From a bacterium HR17 (GTDB taxonomy: Bacteria > Armatimonadota > Fervidibacteria > Fervidibacterales > Fervidibacteraceae), in assembly GCA_002898575.1 (NCBI GenBank), contig BEHT01000016.1:1-64000 (forward strand): a DNA stretch of 64,000 nt. The letters run 5' to 3'. The notes beneath the pieces are model-generated. The model made no database searches. It was not told where the DNA came from and saw only the letters and a program-made list of their open reading frames with translations. Position 1 is the stretch's first letter; the number at the start of each line of letters is the position of its first letter. The position numbers and the translations under genes are program-made. Below, in pieces: positions 52,349 to 60,724 of this stretch.

Positions 52349-53083
52349 ATGGAGTTGCGGGGCAAAGTCGCGTTAGTCACCGGTGCCGCCAAGCGATTGG
52401 GGCGCGCTATCGCGTTGGCGTTAGGCGAACGGGGCGCTCATGTCGCCGTCCACTACCGCTCTTCAGAACGCGAGGCAATGGAAACCGCCGGGGCACTGCA
52501 AACCTTGGGCGTTCGGGCGCTGCCTTTCCGCGCTGACCTGACCGATGAAGCGCAAGTGCAAATGATGATGCGCGAAGTCGCGACAGCGTTTGGTGGGTTG
52601 GACATCCTCGTCAACAACGCCGCTGTCTTTGAGCGCACGCCCTTTGACCAACTGACCGCCGCCCAGTGGCGAACGACGCTGGAAAGCAACCTGACCAGCG
52701 TGTTTTTGTGCTGTCGCTACGCCGCCGAATGGCTGCGGCAAGGCGACGGGGGTGTCATCGTGAACATCAGCGACACCGCCGCGTTGCGCCCTTGGACAGA
52801 GTTTTTGCCCTACTGTGTCGCCAAAGCGGGCGTTCTTGTCCTCACGCAGGGGTTGGCGAAAGCGTTGGCGCCGCAAGTGCGGGTCAACTGCGTCGCGTTA
52901 GGCACTGTTTTGCCGCCTGAAAACATGGACGCCGATGTATGGCGCGCCACAATGAGCGCCAAAACGCTGCTGGGGCGGTTGGGCACGCCCGATGAAGTCG
53001 TGCAAGCCGTCCTGTTTTGCATCGCTTGCGATTACCTGACGGGCGCCGTCATTCCACTGGACGGCGGTCGGTTTTTGCGATAG
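52349..53083 (+). CDS. Short-chain dehydrogenase/reductase, FabG/pteridine-reductase-like
   Basis: 244 residues. KVALVTGAAKRLGRAIALAL is the NAD(P) motif (TGxxxRxG); HYRSSEREA after the second strand, with Arg/Ser, suggests NADPH preference. LVNNAAVFERTPF, VNISDTAALRPWTEFLPY and YCVAKAGVLVLTQG give the Asn-Ser-Tyr-Lys site (serine replaced by Thr/Asp neighbours, IVNISDTA). The end is LTGAVIPLDGGRFLR. TGAAKRLG and NNAAVFERTPF are also seen in pteridine reductases, so the substrate is open. Head-to-head with the IorA-like gene. Confidence 0.85.
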   Translation: MELRGKVALVTGAAKRLGRAIALALGERGAHVAVHYRSSEREAMETAGALQTLGVRALPFRADLTDEAQVQMMMREVATAFGGLDILVNNAAVFERTPFDQLTAAQWRTTLESNLTSVFLCCRYAAEWLRQGDGGVIVNISDTAALRPWTEFLPYCVAKAGVLVLTQGLAKALAPQVRVNCVALGTVLPPENMDADVWRATMSAKTLLGRLGTPDEVVQAVLFCIACDYLTGAVIPLDGGRFLR

Positions 53084-53118
53084 CATCAAAGGCACAAAAT
53101 TGCGTCGGGGGTGAAACG

Positions 53119-54006
53119 ATGGGTTGGACACGACGGGCGTTTCTGGCACATTTGATGGGTTGGACAAGTGCCGCGACCCTCGGACATCTCGCTTGGGCGG
53201 AGCCAACGGTGCGGTCGGCGACGGACTCAGTGCCGCTGGGTAACACGGGGTTGCGGGCGTCGCTGGTCGGTTTGGGCACGGGCATGAAAGGCTGGATGCG
53301 CCAATCCAACCACACGCGAATGGGCAAACCAGCCTTCATCCGCCTCATCCGCCACGCTTACGAGCGGGGCATCAACTTCTTTGATGTCGCCGACCTTTAC
53401 GGCACCCACACCTTTTTGCGGGACGCGCTGCAAGGCATTCCCCGCGATAAGGTCGTCATCCAGACCAAAATCTGGTTTCAACCGCGCGGGTTGCCTGAAA
53501 CGGTCACCAGCGCCCGACAGGCGCTAGACCGCTTTCGGCTGGAACTGGACACCGATTACTTAGACATCGTCTTGCTGCATTGCACGACCAGCCCCAATTG
53601 GCTGGACGAACTGAAGGCGATGCGGGATGAACTGGAAGAAGCCCGGCAACGCGGGATCCTCAAAGCCCATGGCACTTCGTGTCACAGTTGGGACGCATTG
53701 CAAGCGGCGCTACAATCCGACTGGGTGCAGGTGCAACTTGCCCGCATCAACCACAAAGGCACCCGTATGGACGGCGCGCCTGAACGGGTCGCCGAACTGC
53801 TGCGGGCGATGCGGGCGAAAGGCAAAGCGGTCATCGGCATGAAAATCTTCGGTGAGGGCACTTTCCAAACGCCGCAAGAGCGCGAAGCCAGCCTGCGGTT
53901 TGTCTTGACCCAACGCTGCGTGGATACCTTCATCATCGGCTTTGAACGCCCCGAGGAAGTGGACGAAACACTGGACACCGTCAACCGGTTGCTTCAGGCG
54001 GGTTGA
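53119..54006 (+). CDS. Tat-exported aldo/keto reductase
   Basis: 295 residues from ATG 53119. The N-terminus WTRRAFLAHLMGWTSAATLG is a twin-arginine signal. The AKR barrel follows: LGNTGLRASLVGLGTGMKGW, FFDVADLYGTHTFLRDAL (Asp and catalytic Tyr), VVIQTKIWFQPRGLP (Lys), LDIVLLHCTTSPNWLDELK (His) and KAHGTSCHSWDALQAAL. An exported NADPH enzyme is unusual, but such Tat-AKR proteins of unknown role are frequent in Planctomycetes and Armatimonadota. No C-terminal 4Fe-4S cluster Cys residues. Confidence 0.87.
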   Translation: MGWTRRAFLAHLMGWTSAATLGHLAWAEPTVRSATDSVPLGNTGLRASLVGLGTGMKGWMRQSNHTRMGKPAFIRLIRHAYERGINFFDVADLYGTHTFLRDALQGIPRDKVVIQTKIWFQPRGLPETVTSARQALDRFRLELDTDYLDIVLLHCTTSPNWLDELKAMRDELEEARQRGILKAHGTSCHSWDALQAALQSDWVQVQLARINHKGTRMDGAPERVAELLRAMRAKGKAVIGMKIFGEGTFQTPQEREASLRFVLTQRCVDTFIIGFERPEEVDETLDTVNRLLQAG

Positions 54007-54013
54007 AGCGGGC

Positions 54014-55306
54014 TCAAAAACGGTAGCGTTGACGGGCGCGGTGCGCCCATGCGGTCTCTGTCTGCGCCGCCAACGCGCGGTCGGTCGCCCATCGCGGCGC
54101 CAGTTCCATCACTTCTGCCTCGCTCACGGGCGGTCGGCAGACCCGTTGGTGGAAGCGTGCCGCTGCCTTGCCGCTGATGACCCATCGCCGCCACGCCGCT
54201 TGCAGTTCGCGGTGGGCATCAACGAGGAAAGCGCCGAGTAAACTGTTGAGGACATCAATGCGGGCGTTGCCCTTGCGGGAATCGTAGCGAAACCCGACGG
54301 GAAAGCGGAACGGGTTGACCCTCACGACGGCGCGTCCGCCCAATTGGGCGTAGAGATGGGGCAACACGCTCATGCGGGCTAAGGTGAAATGGCGTGGTCC
54401 GCCTGCCGCTCCAACGGGCAGAAGCCATAACCGTTGCCCTTCCTCCGAGAGCACGAATTCCAAAAAAGCCTTGGCGACGGACAAATTGGGAGCGCCCTTG
54501 AGCACGGCGATGGCGTCGGGGTTGATGACCGTGAGTCGGCGCGGATAGATGAAGCCCAATTTGTCGCCGCCGACCTGCGCGATTTTGGACCAGCCGTAAA
54601 AGTCAATGCACGGCGCCGCTGCGATTTCGCCGATACTGACATCGGTGACCGGCTCTTCGGAGCCGGGCGTAACCCGTTTAGCGTTAGCGAACAGGTGCGT
54701 CAGCACCTCCCAACCTTTTTCCCAGCCGTAAGCCTGCAAAATGATTTCACACATCATGTGGGCGCTACCGCTGCGGCGCGGGTCAGGCAGTTCCATCCAG
54801 CCGAACCAAACGGGGTCACCCAAATCGTCCCAAGCGCGGGGCGTCGGCATCTGACGCAACCGCAGGATGGCTTTGTTGAACAGGATGCCAAACCCCGACA
54901 CAGCAGCACCATACCAGTGCCCTTGCGGGTCGTAAAGCGGAAAGCCGGCGATCGTTTGGGGCAACCGACGGAGCACGGAGGGCGCCAATTTCACGGGCTG
55001 CAGCAAGCCGTCCCGTTGCAGTTGCACATACGGGTCAACACCCCCGCCCCAAAAGACATCCACGCCGATGCCGTTGGGCGACGCTTTGAAACTGGTGCGG
55101 ATGAACCGCAAAATTGCCATCGTCCCGCCGACATCCAGCCATTGCAGCGCTACGGTGCGCCCGAAGCGGCGGCGGTAGTGGGTTTTGAAGGCAGCGTCAA
55201 ACTCAATGCGGATGCCCTCCCAATGGGGCGAGACGAGCACCAAGCGGTCTTGGGCGCAGACGGGCGCCACTGCCGCCAGAACCAACAGCCATGTGATGTT
55301 GCGCAT
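54014..55306 (-). CDS. ABC transporter substrate-binding protein, iron(III)/AfuA-like, orphan
   Basis: 430 residues from ATG 55306, eight bases after GGGGTGG. Signal peptide about 1-19 (ITWLLVLAAVAPVCAQ). A type II periplasmic binding fold: LVLVSPHWEGIRIEFDAAFK, VDVFWGGGVDPYVQLQRDGL, GWMELPDPRRSGSAHMMCEI and FIYPRRLTVINPDAIAVLKG. GFILFN-like and P-D-P-R-R-S-G motifs are typical of FbpA/AfuA-type proteins for iron or spermidine-like ligands. No permease or ATPase genes are adjacent. It diverges from a DtxR regulator 81 bases away, which points to metal uptake. Confidence 0.82.
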   Translation of the reverse strand: MRNITWLLVLAAVAPVCAQDRLVLVSPHWEGIRIEFDAAFKTHYRRRFGRTVALQWLDVGGTMAILRFIRTSFKASPNGIGVDVFWGGGVDPYVQLQRDGLLQPVKLAPSVLRRLPQTIAGFPLYDPQGHWYGAAVSGFGILFNKAILRLRQMPTPRAWDDLGDPVWFGWMELPDPRRSGSAHMMCEIILQAYGWEKGWEVLTHLFANAKRVTPGSEEPVTDVSIGEIAAAPCIDFYGWSKIAQVGGDKLGFIYPRRLTVINPDAIAVLKGAPNLSVAKAFLEFVLSEEGQRLWLLPVGAAGGPRHFTLARMSVLPHLYAQLGGRAVVRVNPFRFPVGFRYDSRKGNARIDVLNSLLGAFLVDAHRELQAAWRRWVISGKAAARFHQRVCRPPVSEAEVMELAPRWATDRALAAQTETAWAHRARQRYRF

Positions 55307-55387
55307 CGTCAAAACCACCCCGCAAGTGTCGGTCGCACAATGATTGTGACACACGCAAAGGCACCGACTTTCGGAGGCGACTGGACG

Positions 55388-56035
55388 ATGACCCTCAGCC
55401 GAGAAGCGGAGCATGTTTTGGAACTGTTTTGGCTGCAGGTCAAGGAAGGGAGCCAGCCACCTTACTTGCCCCAATTGGAGGCGTCGCTGACCGACGGGGC
55501 GTTGGCAGAGCTGGCGGAACACGGTTTGATTGAACGGCATAACGGTGGCTGGCAGTTGACTTCAACGGGTGAGCAAGTCGCCAAAAGCGTGTTGCGCCGG
55601 CGGCGGTTGGCAGAACGGTTGCTCGCCGATTTACTACAGACTTCCGGGCACCTGCTGGACGAAGCCGCTTGCAGCATGGAACACATCTTGCACGAAGGCT
55701 TAGAGGAAGCCGTTTGCACCTTGCTGGGTCACCCTCGCTATTGCCCGCACGGCGGCGAAATTCCGCCCGGCAAATGCTGTGAAGAAGCCCGCCGCACGGG
55801 CATTCGGTTGATTGTCCCGCTGTCCGAGATGAAGCCGGGCGAAATCGGACGCATCGCCTACTTGCAGATGCGCGATGCCCCGCAGATGCAAAAATTGATG
55901 GCGATGGGCATTCTGCCCGGAGAACCCATCCGGTTGTTGCGGCGCTTTCCGTCCTTCGTCTTTGAAGTCCGCCACACGCAATATGCGGTGGACACTGACA
56001 TCGCTGACGGCATCTATGTGCGCCTGACGGCATGA
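55388..56035 (+). CDS. DtxR/MntR family metal-dependent regulator with FeoA-like C-terminal domain
   Basis: 215 residues from ATG 55388 (GGAGG ten bases upstream; ATG 55340 possible). The winged-helix N-terminus spans about 1-65 (LTDGALAELAEHGLIERHNG). The metal-binding dimer domain has CSMEHILHEGLEEAV and HPRYCPHGGEIPPGKCCEEA, where Cys, Glu and His are the usual ligands. The SH3-like FeoA domain covers about 140-215 (LSEMKPGEIGRIAYLQMRD, LMAMGILPGEPIRLLRRFP). With Fe(II) or Mn(II) it would bind operators, most simply those of the divergent solute-binding gene. Confidence 0.92.
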   Translation: MTLSREAEHVLELFWLQVKEGSQPPYLPQLEASLTDGALAELAEHGLIERHNGGWQLTSTGEQVAKSVLRRRRLAERLLADLLQTSGHLLDEAACSMEHILHEGLEEAVCTLLGHPRYCPHGGEIPPGKCCEEARRTGIRLIVPLSEMKPGEIGRIAYLQMRDAPQMQKLMAMGILPGEPIRLLRRFPSFVFEVRHTQYAVDTDIADGIYVRLTA

Positions 56036-56179
56036 GGCGCGGTGGGGACATTCGCTGACGCTTCCGTCGTCCAAAGAGCGACCGTCCGTCGCTTGCGGCT
56101 CAAAAGTCATCTGCTGGCAGGAGGGCGCCAACGCTGTCCGTCATCGCTCCCGCACAAAGGGCGCGTAAAAAGGTTGTCC

Positions 56180-57709
56180 TTAACGCGCGGTTGCCAAATG
56201 CCCGCCTGTTGCATAGAGCATGATGTGGTCTTCGGGTGTTGTAGGCGGCAGTTCAGCGGCGATGTGCCCCTGATGCATGACAAGGATGCGGTCGGCTAAC
56301 GCCAGCACTTCGGGTAACTCTGACGAGGCGAATAAAACTGCCACGCCCTCCTCGTGCGCGAGGCGACGGATGAAACGATACAACTCCGCCCGTGCCCCGA
56401 CATCCACACCCCGCGTCGGTTCGTCCAGCAGCAACACTTTGGGCTTGACCAACAGCCAGCGGCTCAGCAGCACCTTCTGTTGATTGCCGCCCGACAGGTG
56501 GGCGACGGGCATATAAGGCATCGGCGGTTGGATGTTGAGGCGTTCGTAAGCGTGCCAGATGGCTTGCTCTTCCGCGTTCCGCTGCACCCATTGAAACCGC
56601 GAGAACAGCGGCAACGCTGCCAGTGAAATGTTGTGTCCGGCCGTCATCGTCAAGATGAGCCCCGTCGTCTTGCGGTCTTCTGTCACCAGACCGATGCCGG
56701 CGTTGATGGCGTCTATCGGCGACCGAAACCGCACCGCGCGCCCGTTCAACCGCACTTCGCCGCTCACGATAACCCCCGGCGACGCGCCAAACAGCGTCAA
56801 CAGCAATTCCGACCGCCCTGCGCCGAGCAGCCCGAAAATCCCGACGATCTCCCCTTGTCGCAGCGTCAGCGTGACACCATCCAGCAACCGCTTTTGCGGG
56901 TTTTCGGCGTCCACGACGGTCAGGTTGCGCACTTCCAGCACAATTGGTCGGTCGGAAACGACAAGGGGTTCGGCGGCGCTTTCCTCTACTTCACGCCCGA
57001 CCATCATCGCCACGATTTGGCGCGGGTCCGTTTCGCTGACGCGCGTCGTTCCGACCTTGCGTCCGTCCCGCAAGACCGTGATGCGGTCGCAAATGGTGAA
57101 CACCTCGCGCAACCGATGGGACACATACAGCACCGTCGTCCCTTGCGCTTTGAGGCGGCGAATGATGTCGTAAAGTTTCTGCGTCTCGGCTTCGGTCAAC
57201 GCAGAGGTCGGTTCGTCCATGATGAGGATGCGGGCGTGCTGGGCGAGGGCTTTGGCGATTTCCACCAGTTGCTGCTTGCCGACGGGCAATTCCCGCACTT
57301 TAGCGGCAGGGTCAATGGTCGGGTCCAACAGCGCCAGCACTTGCGCGGCGTCTTGGTGCATCCGCCGAAAATCCACCAACCCTAAAAACCTCGTCGGTTC
57401 GCGCCCGAGGAAAATGTTTTCGGCGACCGTCATGTCAGGCACGAGGTTGAGTTCCTGATAGATGACAGCGATGCCTGCCCCTTGCGCGTCTTTGGGCGAA
57501 CGGATGTTGACGGGTTTGCCGTCTAAGAGGATCGTGCCTTCGTAGTCGCTGTAGGCACCCCCCAGGATTTTCATCAGCGTGGACTTGCCTGCCCCGTTTT
57601 GCCCGACGATGGCGTGGACTTCCCCCCGCTCGGCGCTGAAGTCCACTTTGTCCAGCGCCAGCACGCCGGGGAAGCGTTTGGTGATGCCGCGCATTTCCAA
57701 AAACGCCAT
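56180..57709 (-). CDS. Sugar ABC transporter ATP-binding protein, RbsA/MglA type, orphan
   Basis: 509 residues with two ABC domains. First: Walker A GQNGAGKSTLMKILGG near 35-50, signature VGKQQLVEIAKALA, Walker B LIMDEPTSALTEAE. Second (from about 255): degenerate Walker A GLLGAGRSELLLTLFG, signature LSGGNQQKVLLSRWLL, Walker B LLLDEPTRGVDVG. This is the CUT2 plan for ribose, galactose, xylose and other monosaccharides. The permease and binding-protein genes are not in the window; ymdB lies seven bases upstream. The gene may serve a permease encoded elsewhere. Confidence 0.93.
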   Translation of the reverse strand: MAFLEMRGITKRFPGVLALDKVDFSAERGEVHAIVGQNGAGKSTLMKILGGAYSDYEGTILLDGKPVNIRSPKDAQGAGIAVIYQELNLVPDMTVAENIFLGREPTRFLGLVDFRRMHQDAAQVLALLDPTIDPAAKVRELPVGKQQLVEIAKALAQHARILIMDEPTSALTEAETQKLYDIIRRLKAQGTTVLYVSHRLREVFTICDRITVLRDGRKVGTTRVSETDPRQIVAMMVGREVEESAAEPLVVSDRPIVLEVRNLTVVDAENPQKRLLDGVTLTLRQGEIVGIFGLLGAGRSELLLTLFGASPGVIVSGEVRLNGRAVRFRSPIDAINAGIGLVTEDRKTTGLILTMTAGHNISLAALPLFSRFQWVQRNAEEQAIWHAYERLNIQPPMPYMPVAHLSGGNQQKVLLSRWLLVKPKVLLLDEPTRGVDVGARAELYRFIRRLAHEEGVAVLFASSELPEVLALADRILVMHQGHIAAELPPTTPEDHIMLYATGGHLATAR

Positions 57710-57715
57710 CCGCCA

Positions 57716-58525
57716 TCACTCCTGCCCGTCGCTTTCGCGAACGATGCGTCGGATCGCGACCGCTCTACCCGTTTGCGCGTCCGCTTCCACCAAGACGGCG
57801 CAAAGCCCTGCCCGTCCCGTCGCCACTTCAAAACGGGCGGGCAACTTGGTCGTGAAGTGATAAAGCACTTCGTTAACGCGCATGCCGATAACACTGTTGA
57901 TGGCTCCCACCATCCCGACATCGGTGATGAACGCCGTGCCGTTGGGCAAGAGGCGCTCGTCAGCGGTTTGGACATGGGTGTGAGTGCCCAAGACCGCCGT
58001 TACGCGCCCATCGGCGTAAAAGCCAAAGGCTTGTTTTTCGCTGGTCGCTTCGGCATGAAAGTCCACGACAACCAGTGGGGTCGGCGGATGCAGTTGCTCA
58101 AGGACGGCGTCCAGCGTGCGAAACGGGCAGTCCAAGACAGGCTTCATGAACACTTGCCCCATGATGTTGATGACGGCGATGTGCGCCTTACCCCCTTTTA
58201 GGGGCAACACGAGCCATCCGCAGCCGGGCGCATCGGGCGGGAAGTTAGCAGGACGCAAAACGCGATGTTCCCGCGTCAGCAGTTGCAACGCTTCTTTTTG
58301 CTGCCAGACATGGTTGCCCGTCGTGATGCAATCAGCGCCGGCAGCAAACAGCTCCTGCGCCGTCGCTTCCGTGATACCCATCCCGCCAGCGGCGTTTTCG
58401 CCGTTGACGATGACGCAATCGGGCGAAAGTTCCTTGCGCAGTGCGGGCAACAACGCGGCGAGCGCCCGACGCCCCGTCCGCCCGACGACATCGCCGACGA
58501 ACAGAATGCGCACCGTTTCCGCCAC
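57716..58525 (-). CDS. YmdB family metallophosphoesterase
   Basis: 269 residues. RILFVGDVVGRTGRRALAAL, CVIVNGENAAGGMGITEATA, CITTGNHVWQQKEALQLL and VTAVLGTHTHVQTADERLLP are the metal-binding motifs (D, E/N, H) of the TIGR00282/YmdB family. In Bacillus and Deinococcus this enzyme cleaves cyclic nucleotides or 2',3'-cyclic phosphates and affects motility and biofilm choice. Cytoplasmic. Seven bases before the RbsA-type gene on the same strand. Confidence 0.94.
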   Translation of the reverse strand: MAETVRILFVGDVVGRTGRRALAALLPALRKELSPDCVIVNGENAAGGMGITEATAQELFAAGADCITTGNHVWQQKEALQLLTREHRVLRPANFPPDAPGCGWLVLPLKGGKAHIAVINIMGQVFMKPVLDCPFRTLDAVLEQLHPPTPLVVVDFHAEATSEKQAFGFYADGRVTAVLGTHTHVQTADERLLPNGTAFITDVGMVGAINSVIGMRVNEVLYHFTTKLPARFEVATGRAGLCAVLVEADAQTGRAVAIRRIVRESDGQE

Positions 58526-58620
58526 ACAAAAAACTCCTTTCCGCTTGATTCGTCCGTTAGGTCGCAGCGGGCTATGCCCCTACAAAATTGCCGCAGTCGC
58601 TGCCAGAACGACGCAGTCAG

Positions 58621-59193
58621 TCAACTCATCGGCGGCGCGGGCGGGACAGGCAACCACCAACCGTAAGCCGCCATCGCTGTCGCTGTTACACCCAACAGCA
58701 CCGCCACACCGTAGAGCCATTTGCGCCGCGTCAGGGCGCTGACGGCGAGGAACGAAAAACTCATCCCAAACAGCGCATCGCCCCGGTCAAACCAGTCATC
58801 CTTCGCGTTCAGCACTTCCAGCCGTTTGCGCCATTGTTGCGCCCACCTTTGCGTCTGCGCTTTGCGTTGACGATACTTTGCCGACTGATGGGCGTAAGCG
58901 TTCAAGCGGGCGCGCCATTGGGCTGTCGCCCCGTTGCGCTCTGCCCAAAGGCGCACCTGGTCAACTTGCAACTCAAACAGGTGCTCCTTGACGCTGCTGG
59001 CTTGATACCACAGCCACGCGTCCACCCATTGCTGGTTGTCGGCGATAATTTCCTGCACGATGTTATCGTCCACGATTTTCGCCAGCGTCATGATAGCGGC
59101 GAAAATCGCCAGCGTCATGGCGATGGCGCGGTTGAGCCAATCACGAGGCGGCTCTTGCACCTGCTCCTGCAGCTCATCCAGCACTTCGTCCAT
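58621..59193 (-). CDS. DUF4337 family membrane protein
   Basis: 190 residues. An N-terminal transmembrane helix (WLNRAIAMTLAIFAAIMTLA), a middle helical stretch with ADNQQWVDAWLWYQASSVKE and EHLFELQ that defines DUF4337, a basic coiled region, and two C-terminal helices (SFSFLAVSAL and LYGVAVLLGVTATAMAAYGW). Function unknown; the family is common in bacteria with large genomes. Monocistronic by spacing. Confidence 0.85.
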   Translation of the reverse strand: MDEVLDELQEQVQEPPRDWLNRAIAMTLAIFAAIMTLAKIVDDNIVQEIIADNQQWVDAWLWYQASSVKEHLFELQVDQVRLWAERNGATAQWRARLNAYAHQSAKYRQRKAQTQRWAQQWRKRLEVLNAKDDWFDRGDALFGMSFSFLAVSALTRRKWLYGVAVLLGVTATAMAAYGWWLPVPPAPPMS

Positions 59194-59306
59194 CGGCGTT
59201 CCCCCTTCGGCAAAAAATCAAACTACACAGTGGTCCACCTGCGTTGGGAGCACCGATGGATAAAGCGCAAACAGGGCACAAACAGTTCGTCCGCTAAAAG
59301 CGGCAT

Positions 59307-59924
59307 TTACCGTCCAACGGCGTGCGTCCAGTTGAGGTCCACGAAAACGCCTTGCTCGTCGTCGCGGGCATTGGGACGCAAAAATGCCACTGTCAGCGCC
59401 AAGTTTTCTGACAAACTCCATTGCAGTCCGATGGCGAAAAAGTTGCCCCGCCCTGCGATGAAGTCGCTTTGGAGGGTGCAGCGTTGGGTCAATTGCCATT
59501 CAATGCCGCCCATCGCTCGGTCGCGTTCGTCGTTTGTCCACCCAAGATGCCATCGCACCCGCCCTGCTCGGTGGCTGACAGTCAAATAAGGTTGCTCACC
59601 GAAACTGCGGACACCCACATTTTCCACGCCGTAAGCGATTGACCACCGTGATGAGCGCCACAAGCGCAGGCTGAAGTTAGGCGTGACGATGACGCGGCGG
59701 TTCAACCGCACATCCGCACCGACGGTCAGCCAATGCGTCAGCCCAAACCGCCAAGTCGTCAGCACCAGTGTTTCAGGCGAACACAGTCGCCGTCCGGTGT
59801 CTAACTCCCCATCAACGCTGAGTGTCCCTTTGGGCAGGACATCACCTGTCGGGACGGAAATCAGCCCTTGCCCGGACACGGGTTGCCCCATCAGCAGCAT
59901 TACGGCGACGATCACCCATCGCAC
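59307..59924 (-). CDS. Putative secreted beta-barrel or beta-rich protein
   Basis: About 205 residues from GTG 59924, four bases after the DedA stop. Signal peptide about 1-21 (WVIVAVMLLMGQPVSGQG). The rest alternates in the pattern of beta strands: GTLSVDGELDTG, RFGLTHWLTVGADVRLNRRV, PNFSLRLWRSSRWSIAYGVE, FFAIGLQWSLSENLALTVAF, ending in VDLNWTHAVGR. This looks like a small outer-membrane barrel or a periplasmic porin-like protein (8-10 strands). No known family by eye. Operon with dedA. Confidence 0.6.
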   Translation of the reverse strand: MRWVIVAVMLLMGQPVSGQGLISVPTGDVLPKGTLSVDGELDTGRRLCSPETLVLTTWRFGLTHWLTVGADVRLNRRVIVTPNFSLRLWRSSRWSIAYGVENVGVRSFGEQPYLTVSHRAGRVRWHLGWTNDERDRAMGGIEWQLTQRCTLQSDFIAGRGNFFAIGLQWSLSENLALTVAFLRPNARDDEQGVFVDLNWTHAVGR

Positions 59925-59928
59925 CTCG

Positions 59929-60546
59929 TCAACGCACCTCCGCTTTGTGCCGCTCCTTCCACCATTCCCGCAAGATGGGCAAAACGGACAGCAAAACGAC
60001 GATGCCGATAACGATGTGCAGGTAGCGGTCAATGTGGGGGATGAGGTTGCCCAGGGTGTAACCTGTCAGCGTTGTGCTGAGCACCCAAATGATGCCGCCG
60101 ACGATGTTATAGGTGACAAAAGTGCGGTAGTCCATCCGCGCCGCGCCGGCGATAGCAGGCGCAAAGGTGCGGACGATGGGGACGAAGCGGGCAAGGACAA
60201 TCGTTTTTGCCCCGTGCTTTTCGTAAAAGGCATGTGCTCGTTCCAAATGGGGACGAAAGCGCTCGTAGCGGTTCATCAGCGCCATCCCCGCACGGTAACC
60301 GATGGCGTAGTTGACTTGGTCGCCGATGATAGCGGCGAGGATGGTCAGCGGGATGAGCCAACGCAAATCCAAGTAGCCTGCCGCTGCCATGATGCCCGCC
60401 GTCACCAATAGCGAATCGCCGGGCAAAAAGAAACCGATGAACAGCCCTGTCTCCACGAAGACGATGACCACGATGCCCGTCAGACCACCCCAACGGATGA
60501 GCGCTTCCACATCCAGAAGCCGCTGAAAAAATTCGGTGATGGACAA
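59929..60546 (-). CDS. DedA family membrane protein
   Basis: 205 residues from TTG 60546, preceded by GGAGGG. FVETGLFIGFFLPGDSLLVT near 30-49 carries the [F/Y]xxR-free first half with its E...PGD motif, and VLARFVPIVRTFAPAIAGAA near 117-136 the R-x-x-P-x-x-R motif, both hallmarks of DedA proteins. These are thought to flip undecaprenyl-phosphate or phosphatidyl lipids with proton coupling. An overlapping-type arrangement with the beta-rich gene suggests a common envelope task. Confidence 0.92.
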   Translation of the reverse strand: MSITEFFQRLLDVEALIRWGGLTGIVVIVFVETGLFIGFFLPGDSLLVTAGIMAAAGYLDLRWLIPLTILAAIIGDQVNYAIGYRAGMALMNRYERFRPHLERAHAFYEKHGAKTIVLARFVPIVRTFAPAIAGAARMDYRTFVTYNIVGGIIWVLSTTLTGYTLGNLIPHIDRYLHIVIGIVVLLSVLPILREWWKERHKAEVR

Positions 60547-60724
60547 CGGTTCTACCCTCCTTCCCGACGCGGCGTCGCCCTTGATTTTGGCACTGGGCTG
60601 TCCCTTTAGGGACGGGCGCTGCGCCCGTGTTCTTCGGACGGCACCTTGCTGAGAGCAGATGCGGCGATGCTAAACTTGAAGGCGCATGGCTCGCAGGTGA
60701 CCCTTCCCAAAGGTGGTGATGAGT

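Noticed and set aside
54434-55387. Long extension upstream of the DtxR gene
   Set aside because: It is the reverse-strand shadow of the solute-binding protein gene; DtxR similarity begins at 55388.
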